Shown in pieces: positions 1 to 7,778 of a stretch of DNA of 39,062 bases. How positions within the stretch are numbered: the stretch's first letter is position 1; each line of letters starts with the position of its first letter. Below the pieces are notes generated by a model. It made no database searches, had not been told where the DNA came from, and saw only the letters and a list, made by a program, of their open reading frames with translations. This stretch comes from Nocardia cyriacigeorgica NBRC 100375 (lineage in GTDB: Bacteria; Actinomycetota; Actinomycetes; Mycobacteriales; Mycobacteriaceae). The DNA lies in NCBI RefSeq assembly GCF_000308555.1, contig NZ_BAFY01000143.1, positions 1 through 39,062 on the forward strand, written 5' to 3'. Position numbers and translations under genes: made by a program.

Positions 1-657
1 GACAACGGTGACACCGACGCGATGTACAACCTCGCCATCGTGTTCGACAAGACCCGAAACCACGATGATGCTTTGGCCTGGTATCAGCGCGCCGCCGAAT
101 CTGGGCACACCGACGCCATGCACAACCTCGCCGTCCGCCTTCGCCTTCGTGGCCAGGTTGCCGAGGCGACAGCGTGGTGGCAACGGGCTGGGCATCTTCG
201 CCCACAACGCCTGGACGAAAAGCTGCGAGGTCCGATCACTAGTCATTCCACGGGAGCGCCGCTGCCCGAACTGGGGACGGACCGGCGTGTCATGTTGATA
301 AGCCTCGGGCAGTGGGTCGATGAGCCAGCCTCGTGGGATGAAACGCCCTGGGGCGGAGGTACATGTGCTCGTTCCGGCCATGGTTACTTCGAGGGTATGC
401 CGGAGCGCCAATTGCTCGATTCCGCACGGGTGTTCTGGAAATTCAACCCGAAATCAGCCCGTTGGAAGGACACCCGGTACGCGGTTGTTGCCCATGCCGG
501 CATCACCCGGGCGGCGATCCGCATTGATCGCTACATCGGACCATTCAACGACCGCTACGGGTTTCAGGGAAGCTTGGTAGATGACCCTGACCTCACTGCC
601 GAGCTGGTCGGAAAAGCCGTTCCGCGGCGACAGAACCCAATCACTACCTGGGGCTGA
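1..657 (+). CDS. Sel1-like repeat protein with unknown C-terminal domain (5' end outside window)
   Basis: The reading frame is open from base 1, so the start lies upstream; 218 residues are visible. Residues 1-60 contain two Sel1/TPR-like units (each with an AMYNLA or AMHNLA signature and an AL/AT-W-Y/W-QRA helix), a fold used for protein-protein contacts. From about residue 95 a different domain begins, with motifs ARVFWKFNP, RYAVVAHAGITRAAIRIDRYIG and RYGFQG and a conserved-looking tail ending near QNPITTWG. I do not recognise this C-terminal domain; it resembles stand-alone domains of actinobacterial hypothetical proteins. The join between the halves (residues 62-95) is low-complexity and could mark a fusion. 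Function unknown; the coding call is reasonable, the role is not inferred. Confidence 0.6.
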   Translation, partial: DNGDTDAMYNLAIVFDKTRNHDDALAWYQRAAESGHTDAMHNLAVRLRLRGQVAEATAWWQRAGHLRPQRLDEKLRGPITSHSTGAPLPELGTDRRVMLISLGQWVDEPASWDETPWGGGTCARSGHGYFEGMPERQLLDSARVFWKFNPKSARWKDTRYAVVAHAGITRAAIRIDRYIGPFNDRYGFQGSLVDDPDLTAELVGKAVPRRQNPITTWG

Positions 658-844
658 AGGACTATCCGGTTTGGCAAGCAAGGCAATCAAGAGTGACGAC
701 CCGGAATTAGTTTCTCAGTGAAGAGCACTGATGTCATGGCACTGACCGACCGCGCACCTGGCTTCGGGGACGCGTTCGGCAGCGCCGCTCCGCATTGTGT
801 TCGCCGGATGTCGCAACACACCCGCGGATCGTCGAGCATCTGAA

Positions 845-1010
845 CTACATGAGCCGTATCCGGCTCGGATCGGGCAGCGTGCGAGGTCACCTGTCGGTGT
901 ACCGGGCGTACTCGATCCCGCTCAACCAGCCACCCTCGACCCACAGGATGACTTCCCCGACCAGCCTGCCGTCGCGATCGCTCACGTCACCGCTGGCGCA
1001 TATTCCGTTG
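845..1010 (-). pseudogene. Degenerate partial copy of the 121-aa hypothetical gene at 2762-3127
   Basis: Read on the minus strand, this stretch encodes the same C-terminal block as the intact gene at 2762-3127 (ASGDVSD, GEVILWVEGGWLSGIEYA). Codons align one for one to the shared end at 845-847. A TGA at 887-889 interrupts the frame where the intact copy has acidic/basic residues after YTD, removing the tail. The upstream half of the gene is not recognisable; the frame runs back only to the stop codon of the ATPase gene at 1080. It therefore looks like a duplicated gene remnant. The rest of 658-1079 shows nothing I can support. Confidence 0.65.
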
Positions 1011-1079
1011 GGGTATTCATCCCATAGTTGGCTCCATCCATAGGCGAACAACTGATTAGCGACCGGCGAAACGCCAACA

Positions 1080-2546
1080 CTAGCTGTACAGATCCCTTGT
1101 TCCGATCAGCGCGATGTCCGATGCCGATTCTGCAGCGCTCGCCGCATTGTTATTGAACCCGGCACCGCTGAACAGGATCAGCCGAGTATTGCTGGTGTCG
1201 TAGCGGCCGGCATCGGCGATGAGGTTGCGGAGGTGCCTGAGGCGGTCGATGTGGGCTTGGCCGATAGTGTCGTTCCACTTCGCTTCGCCGATGGCCAGCA
1301 ACGGAGGTTTACCGGAATCGCTGAGACCGATGACGGCGACGTCGATTTCGTGGCCGGTTCGGGTCGCGGTGTCGTGGACGACGCCGTGGCCGACCCGAGC
1401 CGGTAGCCCTCCGAATATGTCTGGATCGGCATAGTGTAGTGACCATTCACGGCAGATCTGCTCGAAATGAGGGCCGAGTACGTTGCTCGTGAAACGGCGG
1501 CGGCTGGCCTGCCACACGCGATGGGCACTTCCAGGACGCTCCAACTGATCCCAGACCGGTCGCATGATGGCGTGGTAGAAGCCGATCAGCGGCTCGGAGA
1601 TCCGGTACGCGGACCGGTTCTGGCGGAAGACATCAGCATCCCGATGGAGCAAACCCACGTCTTCGAGCACGGTGATCGGGTGGGTGAGGTCAGCCGCCTT
1701 GCGTTCGAGATAGCCCGCGATACCTCCCCGTGTCGCATTTCCGTCCGCGACTGCACCGAGCACGGACAGATACAGCGCCGCGTCTCGTAGGTCGGGTTCT
1801 TCGGCCAACAGGTAGCGCGGTTCCCGAAACAGCGGAGTCTCCGGATTCAGCACTGTCCGTTCGACCCATGCGTCGAAGTCGTCGGCGTCGGCGGGAACGT
1901 CACCGCGGGCGAATTCCCTGCGGTAGGCGGGCGTTCCGCCGACGATCGCGTTCACTCGCACCGCCAGGTGCGGATCAGTGATGCCCCAGAACTCCGCGGC
2001 CAGTCGAAAATCGAGCGGTCGGACCAACAACTCCAAACCCGCCCTGCCCCGCAGCGGCGCACTACCCGAGAGCAGCCGGCCCATGAAAGATAACGCGGAT
2101 CCACAGAGCAACAACCGGGTGCGCGAGGTCGCGCGTTGTTCACGCAGCGGACGGAACGCCTCTTGAATGATCGACGGCAGCTCCGGATTCGCCTTCGCCA
2201 GATAGGGAAACTCGTCGATCACCACTGGGACGGGCCGATCGGCGCCCAACGCGAGCAGCGCGTCGATCACCTCCGCCCAGTGTGCGAAGTGAAACGGGCT
2301 CGCCGGACGCAGATGCTCGGTCAACGCGCCACTGATCCGCCGCAACGACTCGGCGTCGGCCGCCTCGGTCGCACCGAAGTAGAACCCGCCCGATGCTCGG
2401 CAGATCGCCTCGAGCAGGAATGTCTTGCCCTGCCGACGCCGGCCCGACACCACTCCAAGGGTGGCCCCGGCCTGATCATCGGCAACGAATCTCGACAACG
2501 CCGCCCACTCGTAATCGCGGTCGAACATATCCAGCGGTTTGTCCAC
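1080..2546 (-). CDS. AAA ATPase with C-terminal DUF234-like PD-(D/E)XK nuclease domain
   Basis: Protein of 488 aa. The N-terminal P-loop is at residues 35-42 (GRRRQGKT) and Walker B with the following glutamate at 107-113 (PVVIDEF), the layout of the archaeal/bacterial ATPase_2 (PF01637) family. A winged-helix-like middle part follows. The C-terminus matches the DUF234 type of PD-(D/E)XK fold: EID at about 400-402 and GEAKW at 420-424 supply the D and E-x-K catalytic pattern. Family members are poorly characterised DNA- or stress-linked ATPases; the substrate is unknown. The GTG start at 2546 is chosen because GGAG lies just upstream; ATG at 2528 is an alternative. It stands alone between two relatives of one small hypothetical gene, in a region with several decayed genes. 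Confidence 0.85.
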   Translation of the reverse strand: MDKPLDMFDRDYEWAALSRFVADDQAGATLGVVSGRRRQGKTFLLEAICRASGGFYFGATEAADAESLRRISGALTEHLRPASPFHFAHWAEVIDALLALGADRPVPVVIDEFPYLAKANPELPSIIQEAFRPLREQRATSRTRLLLCGSALSFMGRLLSGSAPLRGRAGLELLVRPLDFRLAAEFWGITDPHLAVRVNAIVGGTPAYRREFARGDVPADADDFDAWVERTVLNPETPLFREPRYLLAEEPDLRDAALYLSVLGAVADGNATRGGIAGYLERKAADLTHPITVLEDVGLLHRDADVFRQNRSAYRISEPLIGFYHAIMRPVWDQLERPGSAHRVWQASRRRFTSNVLGPHFEQICREWSLHYADPDIFGGLPARVGHGVVHDTATRTGHEIDVAVIGLSDSGKPPLLAIGEAKWNDTIGQAHIDRLRHLRNLIADAGRYDTSNTRLILFSGAGFNNNAASAAESASDIALIGTRDLYS

Positions 2547-2761
2547 GCTACTCCAGTTTGTAGAAGTGAAGTTTTAAGAACTATATCTCTCAAAACTGCC
2601 CAGCGCTCCCGACGCATGAAATCGCCGGTAGAGACCGCAAGGGCACGAGTTCAGGGAGACATTCGTAGCCGACACCTCACCTGGCGGCCCGTGAGGCTGC
2701 GGGTCAAGGCTGCGGCGTTTCTGCCCACCGATGCCATAGGCCGGTCCGGCCTGCTTGCGCA

Positions 2762-3127
2762 CTACAGGAGTCGTATCCGGCTCGGATCGGGCAGCGAGTG
2801 TGGTCGCTCGTCGGTGTACCAGGCGTACTCGATCCCGCTCAACCAGCCACCCTCGACCCACAGGATGACTTCCCCGACCGGCCTGCCGTCTTGATCGCTC
2901 ACGTCACCGCTGGCGACTATTCCGTCCGTCGACACGGATGCCGGCGCCGCGCCGGGCTCCACCGCCAGGTCGACGCTGGGCGAGCCAACGCCCCAGGTGG
3001 CGACCACCCGCGCATACGGCAGTTGCGTCAGGTACTCACTCGCGCCCGGCACCCCGGACGACAGCAACTTCCTGACGACGTCGACCTCCAGATCGGTCAA
3101 CGTCCGCGGCGGTACGGGGATGCTCAT
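2762..3127 (-). CDS. Small hypothetical protein (121 aa)
   Basis: Small soluble acidic protein with no signal peptide or membrane segment. The C-terminal half carries a strongly patterned block: GDVSDQDGRPVGEVILW, VEGGWLSGIEYAWYTDE and a PLPDP-like SLPDPSRI tail. Similar short proteins occur as scattered hypothetical genes in Nocardia and Streptomyces; I know of no assigned function. The start ATG at 3127 has GAGGAG about seven bases upstream, a good ribosome binding site. A broken partial paralogue lies at 845-1010, so the ATPase gene sits between two copies. An immunity or accessory role is possible but nothing in the sequence shows it. Confidence 0.7.
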   Translation of the reverse strand: MSIPVPPRTLTDLEVDVVRKLLSSGVPGASEYLTQLPYARVVATWGVGSPSVDLAVEPGAAPASVSTDGIVASGDVSDQDGRPVGEVILWVEGGWLSGIEYAWYTDERPHSLPDPSRIRLL

Positions 3128-3196
3128 CTATCTCCTCGGTTGGCGCGCTATGTCTCGGAAGGTAGCGAAGCACCGTCGATGGAGCGACGGCGAACT

Positions 3197-3388
3197 TCAG
3201 GTCGAAAGCGCCTGCTTGATCGCCGCCGAAGTCGCGGTGTTCTCGAGGTCCGCAAGCACGCGAGCTACGCCGATCCGTGCGGGAAGCTCGACACCGACGG
3301 CGCTCGATGCGGTATGGGCACCGCGGAGTTTCAGGCCCCAGACGATGTGGCGGCACCACAGCACCGAATAGTCCTCCCCAGCACGCAG
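3197..3388 (-). pseudogene. Possible orphan C-terminal gene remnant
   Basis: A 63-codon minus-strand frame between TAA (3389-3391) and TGA (3197-3199) reads like real protein: DYSVLWCRHIVWGLKLRGAH, then ELPARIGVARVLADLENTAT and SAAIKQALST. It has no ATG; the only start-like codon is an internal GTG. Its composition (amphipathic helices, balanced charge) looks more coding-like than the overlapping frames. I cannot name a family. It may be the 3' end of a gene whose front was lost, lying just upstream of the 121-aa hypothetical gene. Chance reading in GC-rich DNA is not excluded. Confidence 0.3.
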
Positions 3389-3403
3389 TTACGATCGCTA
3401 TCG

Positions 3404-4363
3404 ATGCATATCGACCTGATGTTCGATTCACTGGACGGGCTGTCCGTAGGAGATGCGCTCGGCGCGGTATTTCCCATTCTGCGCCGGACGATCGAGGACG
3501 TTCGGACGGGCCGGCTGACCGGTGGGCCGTGGAACTGGACCGATGACACCGAAATGGCGTGCAGCGTGGTCGCCGAACTGTGTGTCAACGGCGGAATCGG
3601 CCAGGATCGGCTGGCCGCCGCCTTCGCGAAGCGGTGCGATCGCGGGCGCGACTATGGATTCATGACCGTCGACTCGTTGCGTCGCATCCGCGACGGCGCG
3701 TACTGGCGCGACGTCGCGGCCGCCGCGTTCGACCATCAGGGGTCGTGCGGTAACGGCGCGGCCATGCGGGTGGCGCCACTGGGTGCGTGCTATGCCGGGG
3801 ATCCGGAGCGGATTGTCGCCGAGGCGATTCGATCGGCTGAGGTGACGCATCTGCATCCCGAAGGTGTGGCCGGTGCGGTGGCGGTGGCAGTGGCAGCCGG
3901 TCGCGCGGCGACCGCCCGGATGTCCGGAGTACACTCCGCCCCAGCGGAATTCATCGACGACATCCTCCCCTACATGGACGACGGCGAAACCACTCGGCGG
4001 ATCCGCCATGCCCGAACCCTGCTCGGCGCACCGATCGAGGTGGCCGCTAACGAGCTAGGCAACGGTTCCCGGGTGACCGCCCAAGACACGGTTCCGCTCG
4101 CGATCTGAGCCGCCGCCACACATCTCGGTGACTATCCGGCCGCGATCGCGACCTGCCTGGCGGCGGACGGCGACATCGACACCACCGGCGCCATCACCGG
4201 TGGGATCGTCGCCGCCTACACCGGCGCGGGCACCGGACCGGTGACCGGAGTCCCGACGCCCTGGCTGTCCGCACGAGAACCGTTGCCCGCCCGGCTCGAC
4301 CCGCACCGGCGGGCCCACCCGAAATCCGGGAGGCTGCGCAGGTGGTGGTCCGAAGGCTCCTGA
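3404..4363 (+). pseudogene. ADP-ribosylglycohydrolase family gene interrupted by in-frame TGA
   Basis: The ATG at 3404 opens a frame with GDALGA (residues 16-21) and TDDT (46-49), the first metal-binding site of ADP-ribosylglycohydrolases, which remove ADP-ribose from proteins or small molecules with two Mg ions. The frame stops at TGA 4106-4108 after 234 residues (ending VPLAI). The same frame then continues open to TGA at 4361-4363 with the typical family ending: AAATHLGDYPAAI, GDIDTTGAITGGIVAA (second metal site DxDTT) and WLSAREPLP. The family usually has a Trp where the TGA sits, so a single TGG-to-TGA change explains it. The short product would lack half of the active site. The total of about 320 codons matches the family length. 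A sequencing error cannot be excluded. Confidence 0.8.
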
Positions 4364-4604
4364 GCTATCGGGGGTGCGGTAGTTGGGTTCCGCGCTGACG
4401 ACGCGGGGACCGAGTCCGCCGATCACGATCACCAGTCGACGGCAGGAGCGACAAACGGGCCGAGCAACCCGGATCAGTATGCCCCGCGAAGTGGGATGCG
4501 CCGGGCACGGCGCGACGGTGAAAGCCCCCGCACCGATGAGTTCGGCAGCGGCGCCCCGTCTACCCCTGCGAACCCCGAACGAGAACGAAGAACGGATACC
4601 GCAG

Positions 4605-5219
4605 ATGTCGAACAGCACCCAGAGCACCGGTCGCAGAGTCGCCGCCGAGGTCACCGTGTCGATGGATGGGTACAGCAGCACCGGGCCCGAGGACGATATG
4701 AGCTGGTGCATGGACCATATTGTGAGCGGGCAGAGCGAGATCTATTACGAAGGGATCTGGCGGGGTGTGGACACCGCCTTGCTCGGGCGCACGAACTGGG
4801 AGGGGTTCACCGCGGTGTGGCCGGGGTTGACCGAGGACCCGGCCAGTTCCGCACGCACCCGCGATCTCGGGCGGTGGTTGGCCACCGTCGAGAAGGTCGT
4901 GTTCAGCACGACCCTGGAGCAGTCCGACCTGGACGAGGCCGCATGGACCAACGCCAGGATCGGTCGTGACCTCGAAGCGGAGGTGCGCGCGCTCAAAGAG
5001 GCGCCCGGCCGCGACATCCTGGTTCTCAACAGCGCCAGCATCATTCAGCAACTGCTCGCGGCAGGGCTCGTCGACGACCTCTACCTGACCATCGTCCCCA
5101 CCACCCTGGGCGGCGGACTGCGGCTGCTCCCTGACGACTACGCATCGAGCTGGAAGCTCGCCAGCGCCACCACCTTCCCTGACACCAGCACCATTTCCGT
5201 GCATTACTACCGGGGGTGA
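4605..5219 (+). CDS. Dihydrofolate reductase family (RibD C-terminal-like) protein
   Basis: Protein of 204 aa with the DHFR/RibD_C fold (PF01872): an N-terminal beta strand AAEVTVSMDGY, a central LLGRTNWEGF segment that binds the dinucleotide, a VVFSTTLEQSD strand, and the C-terminal ILVLNSASIIQQLLAAGLVD and LTIVPTTLGGG elements. Such stand-alone proteins are NADPH-dependent reductases of unknown substrate, common in actinobacteria; they are not the folate enzyme itself. The start at ATG 4605 is chosen because the upstream open frame reads as low-complexity noise; the ribosome site (GAAGAACGG) is weak. The 241 bases before it (4364-4604) show no other feature. No operon partner. Confidence 0.85.
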   Translation: MSNSTQSTGRRVAAEVTVSMDGYSSTGPEDDMSWCMDHIVSGQSEIYYEGIWRGVDTALLGRTNWEGFTAVWPGLTEDPASSARTRDLGRWLATVEKVVFSTTLEQSDLDEAAWTNARIGRDLEAEVRALKEAPGRDILVLNSASIIQQLLAAGLVDDLYLTIVPTTLGGGLRLLPDDYASSWKLASATTFPDTSTISVHYYRG

Positions 5220-5318
5220 GACTCCGGCTGGATCACCGGGTGGACTGCTGTTGCATTGCGCCGGGTCGAGGCCACGACGACAGAGGGGCCAGGGTTACAT
5301 CGGCTGGGGCACCGAACA

Positions 5319-5621
5319 TCAGGAACCCATCGAGCCTGCCATCGGGACAATGCCGGCCAGGGTGTCACCCAGCTCCAAACGGGCCATATCTGCGTCATAG
5401 CGGGCCTGCATATTGATCCAGTACATGTCCGACAGATTCAGCGCGCGGGCCAGGCGCAGCCCGGTGTCGGCGGTGATACTGCGGTGCCCGTGCACGATGG
5501 CGTTGATGCGGGTCAGCGGCAGCTGGGTGGCCTTCGCCAGCGCATACTGGCTGATACCGAGAGGCTCCAGGAACTCTGTCAGTAGGAGTTCACCGGGATG
5601 GGTGGGCTTGAAGTCGGTCAT
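5319..5621 (-). CDS. higA: HigA-family antitoxin (copy 1)
   Basis: Protein of 100 aa with an Xre-type helix-turn-helix. It opens with THPGELLLTEFLEPLGIS, the hallmark of HigA/VapI antitoxins, followed by QYALAKATQLPLTRINAIV (turn and recognition helix) and HGHRSITADTGLRLARAL. It should bind and neutralise the HigB toxin encoded just upstream (ten bases apart, toxin first) and repress the operator at 5917-5941. The order toxin-antitoxin is the usual reversed layout of higBA. It is nearly identical to the antitoxin at 7479-7769. Differences seen are T versus P in the helix-turn-helix (LPLTRI / LPLPRI), M versus L near the end, and four extra residues (SMGS) at the C-terminus here. Confidence 0.92.
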   Translation of the reverse strand: MTDFKPTHPGELLLTEFLEPLGISQYALAKATQLPLTRINAIVHGHRSITADTGLRLARALNLSDMYWINMQARYDADMARLELGDTLAGIVPMAGSMGS

Positions 5622-5631
5622 GGCACGCTCC

Positions 5632-5910
5632 TTAGTGGTAGTCGACGAGTTCCAGCTCGTGTGCGCCTGCGTCCCACCGGAAGCAGAGGCGCCACTGGTC
5701 GTTGACGCGGATGCTGTATTGCCCTCGGCGATCACCGGACAGCTTTTCGAGCCTGTTGCCGGGTGACACGCGGAGGTCGTTGATGTTGTCAGCGGCGTCG
5801 ATCAGCTGCATCTTGTCGCGGGCCTTCTTAGCGAGTTGCCCGTTGATCCGCTTGGTGTAGTGGAGGTTCCATACAGCCTCGGCGTCACTGTCCTTGAAGG
5901 AGCGGATCAC
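5632..5910 (-). CDS. higB: HigB/RelE-family toxin (copy 1)
   Basis: Protein of 92 aa in the HigB/GraT branch of RelE-fold mRNA interferases: MIRSFKDSDAEAVW start, KKARDKMQLIDAADNINDLR helix, and the family signature LSGDRRGQYSIRVNDQWR followed by LCFRW and a short beta end. RelE-fold toxins cut mRNA on the ribosome. The GTG start at 5910 is chosen because both copies share it and because a promoter lies so close that the transcript would begin at the start codon (see 5917-5946); ATG-led extension further upstream would run through the operator. The toxin copy at 7779-8057 differs at a few positions, notably Y to C in the QYSIRVN motif, so this copy looks the more canonical. Confidence 0.92.
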   Translation of the reverse strand: MIRSFKDSDAEAVWNLHYTKRINGQLAKKARDKMQLIDAADNINDLRVSPGNRLEKLSGDRRGQYSIRVNDQWRLCFRWDAGAHELELVDYH

Positions 5911-5916
5911 ACCGAC

Positions 5917-5946
5917 AATGCTAACGCACGGCGTTAGTATTGTCAT
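5917..5946 (-). promoter_or_regulatory. Operator-promoter of higBA copy 1, predicted leaderless
   Basis: Bases 5917-5941 form a near-perfect inverted repeat with arms ACTAACGC/GCGTTAGT around a 2-3 base centre and AAT(G/A)...(A)TT edges. On the minus strand a -35 ATGACA (5941-5946), a 17-base spacer and a -10 TAGCAT (5918-5923) leave seven bases to the GTG of higB, so the mRNA would start at the codon itself. The inverted repeat fills the spacer and -10, the expected place for HigA repression. The second copy conserves this arrangement exactly. Confidence 0.65.
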
Positions 5947-6044
5947 GCGTTACCATCAGGTACACGCTCAGCGAGCGGGCGCGGCCTGCACAGACCGCGC
6001 CACCGCGGCCGCCGGCCGGACCCGCCCACCCGGAGACGCCTGAC

Positions 6045-6866
6045 TCAAGGAAGCCCGCCGGCTCGAGCCAGGTCGTGCAGGATCGCCGCGGTGGCGTCGT
6101 CCAGCGGGTAGAAGAGCTCGATGGCCAGTTCGGCGAGGGTGACGTCGGAGGGAGCGCCGAAGGTCATGGTGGTGCTGAACATGCGTAGGTCGCCGGCGGC
6201 GGTGCGAATGTGGACCGGGATCGAGAACGGGCTCGGGCTCACCTCGTCGATCGGCTCGTCGGGGTCGGCGGGCATGGGATAGCCCGACACCTCGTCGTAG
6301 AGATCGCGCAGAGCCGGATCTCCGGTCGCGCGTACCTGCCCGTTCAGCCGCTCCAGCAGATACTTCCGGACCTGGCGGTAGTTGACCATCCGGGCGGGTG
6401 ACTCCGGCCCTTCCGGGTACAGGGCGATGCGGTACACATTGGGTGGCTCAGCGGCCACCTCGTCGGCGATTGCGGAGCCGAATAATTGCATGCCGCGATT
6501 CGCGGTGATCACGTTCCAGTACCTGTCCACCAGCACCGCCGGATACGGTTCGTGCGCCGCGAGCATGGTCTCCCAGGCGGTCCGCGCCGACGCCAGCTCC
6601 GCGTCGTCGAGCCGGCTCTCCCGATACTCCGGGGCGAAACCGCCGGCCAGCAATACCGTATTGCGCTCTCGCAGCGGGACATCCAGCGCCGCGCACAGTT
6701 TCAGCACCATTGCTCGGCTCGGCTGCGATCGACCGGTCTCGAGGTAGGAAATGTGCCGTGCCGAACTATCGGCGGCAAGGGCGAGCTCGAGTTGGCTCAA
6801 CCGCCGCCGGAGCCGCCACTGCCGCAACAATGCGCCGACCGGAGAACCCTGGTTGCCCTGACGCAC
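6045..6866 (-). CDS. Helix-turn-helix regulator with MmyB-like ligand domain
   Basis: Protein of 273 aa. Residues 9-70 are an Xre helix-turn-helix (LLRQWRLRRRLSQLELALAA, SARHISYLETGRSQPSR), and the rest matches the MmyB-like C-terminal domain (PAS-like, PF17765) with PAVLVDRYWNVITANRGM and the late LFYPLDDATAAIL motif. Family members are transcription regulators, some of which bind fatty-acid-like ligands. The GTG at 6866 is forced by an upstream in-frame TAG. It is divergent from the SnoaL-like gene at 6998, and an inverted repeat at 6910-6926 between them is a candidate operator. Both genes are enclosed by the two higBA copies. Confidence 0.88.
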   Translation of the reverse strand: MRQGNQGSPVGALLRQWRLRRRLSQLELALAADSSARHISYLETGRSQPSRAMVLKLCAALDVPLRERNTVLLAGGFAPEYRESRLDDAELASARTAWETMLAAHEPYPAVLVDRYWNVITANRGMQLFGSAIADEVAAEPPNVYRIALYPEGPESPARMVNYRQVRKYLLERLNGQVRATGDPALRDLYDEVSGYPMPADPDEPIDEVSPSPFSIPVHIRTAAGDLRMFSTTMTFGAPSDVTLAELAIELFYPLDDATAAILHDLARAGGLP

Positions 6867-6909
6867 TCCCGAAGACTAGCGATCCTGCCGCCGCGGACCC
6901 AATCGGTCG

Positions 6910-6926
6910 ATGACCTGTCGGGTCAT
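6910..6926. promoter_or_regulatory. Inverted repeat, candidate operator of divergent regulator/SnoaL pair
   Basis: ATGACC, five bases (TGTCG), GGTCAT: perfect 6-bp arms, lying between the divergent starts at 6866 and 6998. The position suits autoregulation by the helix-turn-helix protein. No direct proof. Confidence 0.4.
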
Positions 6927-6997
6927 TGAGCACGCGGTCGCTGCCCTGGCACCGTCATCGCCGAGCCCATCGGGCCCATCAGGGAGAGGAAGAACTC

Positions 6998-7420
6998 ATG
7001 ATCGACGACATCACCACCGAAACGGAGCTGCGGGCACTACTGCACGCTCAGCTCGAGGCATGGGCCGCCGCGGACGGCGCCGCCTTCGCCGACACCTTCA
7101 CCGAGGACGCCGTCTTCGTCTCGGTGATCGGCGAATACATCCCTGGCAGGGCGACAATTGCGGCCACCATGCAGGAAGGGTTGAACGGGTTCATGAAGGG
7201 GACCCGGATGCCCGAACCCGAAATTCTGAACCTGCGTTTCCCGGCCCCGGATACCGCGATCCTGATCACCCGATCCGGGCGTCCCCTACCCCCGGGCGCG
7301 ACACCGGATCCGGACGAGAAGTCGATCCAGACCCGGGTGGCTGTTCGCCACGAGGGGCAATGGCTGTTCAGCAGCTTCCAGAACACCCGCATCGGCGGCT
7401 TTCCACCGCCGGTGAACTGA
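6998..7420 (+). CDS. SnoaL-like / DUF4440-type NTF2-fold protein
   Basis: Protein of 140 aa with the NTF2-like cone fold of the SgcJ/EcaC and SnoaL-like families: a first helix LRALLHAQLEAWAAADGAAF, ADTFTEDAVFVSVIGEYIPG as the pocket strand, then IQTRVAVRHEGQWLFSSFQNTR as the closing strands. These small proteins act as isomerases, cyclases or ligand-binding subunits; the substrate here is unknown. ATG 6998 is chosen because GGGAGAGGA lies about ten bases upstream; an in-frame ATG at 6926 would add a low-complexity arm. It is divergent from the MmyB-type regulator, which probably controls it. Confidence 0.85.
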   Translation: MIDDITTETELRALLHAQLEAWAAADGAAFADTFTEDAVFVSVIGEYIPGRATIAATMQEGLNGFMKGTRMPEPEILNLRFPAPDTAILITRSGRPLPPGATPDPDEKSIQTRVAVRHEGQWLFSSFQNTRIGGFPPPVN

Positions 7421-7478
7421 CCTCGGCCGTCATCACGGGGTGTAGCGATCCGCCGCTCCAGCGGAGAACGAAGGTCGT

Positions 7479-7769
7479 TCAGCCTGCCAGCGGGACGATG
7501 CCGGCCAGCGTGTCACCCAGCTCCAACCGGGCCATGTCAGCGTCGTAGCGGGCCTGCATATTGATCCAGTACATATCCGACAGGTTCAGTGCGCGCGCCA
7601 GGCGCAGGCCGGTATCGGCGGTGATACTGCGGTGACCATGCACGATGGCATTGATGCGAGGCAGCGGCAGCTGGGTGGCCTTTGCCAGCGCATACTGGCT
7701 GATGCCGAGGGGCTCCAGGAACTCCGTAAGGAGGAGTTCACCGGGGTGGGTGGGCTTGAAGTCGGTCAT
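7479..7769 (-). CDS. higA: HigA-family antitoxin (copy 2)
   Basis: Protein of 96 aa, almost identical to the antitoxin at 5319-5621: THPGELLLTEFLEPLGIS entry motif, Xre helix-turn-helix and the LEL-GDTLAGIV tail. The visible changes are T to P in LPLPRI, close to the recognition helix, M to L, and a C-terminus four residues shorter. The proline could change DNA contact or stability. It lies nine bases after its toxin gene. Because the partner operators are nearly the same, the two antitoxins may cross-regulate. Confidence 0.92.
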   Translation of the reverse strand: MTDFKPTHPGELLLTEFLEPLGISQYALAKATQLPLPRINAIVHGHRSITADTGLRLARALNLSDMYWINMQARYDADMARLELGDTLAGIVPLAG

Positions 7770-7778
7770 GACACCTCC

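Larger units (their letters stand above)
5333..5953. repeat. Direct repeat copy 1 (whole higBA module)
   Basis: About 620 bp covering antitoxin, toxin and operator-promoter is repeated in the same orientation at 7481-8099. Similarity begins at AGCCTGCC inside the 3' end of higA and ends at GCGTTAC just beyond the promoter. Differences are scattered substitutions, so the duplication is recent but not brand new. Confidence 0.85.

Noticed and set aside
2798..3403. In-frame extension upstream of the ADP-ribosylglycohydrolase start
   Set aside because: It overlaps the antisense 121-aa gene and reads as low-complexity; the family begins at MHIDLMFDSLDGLSVGDALG.
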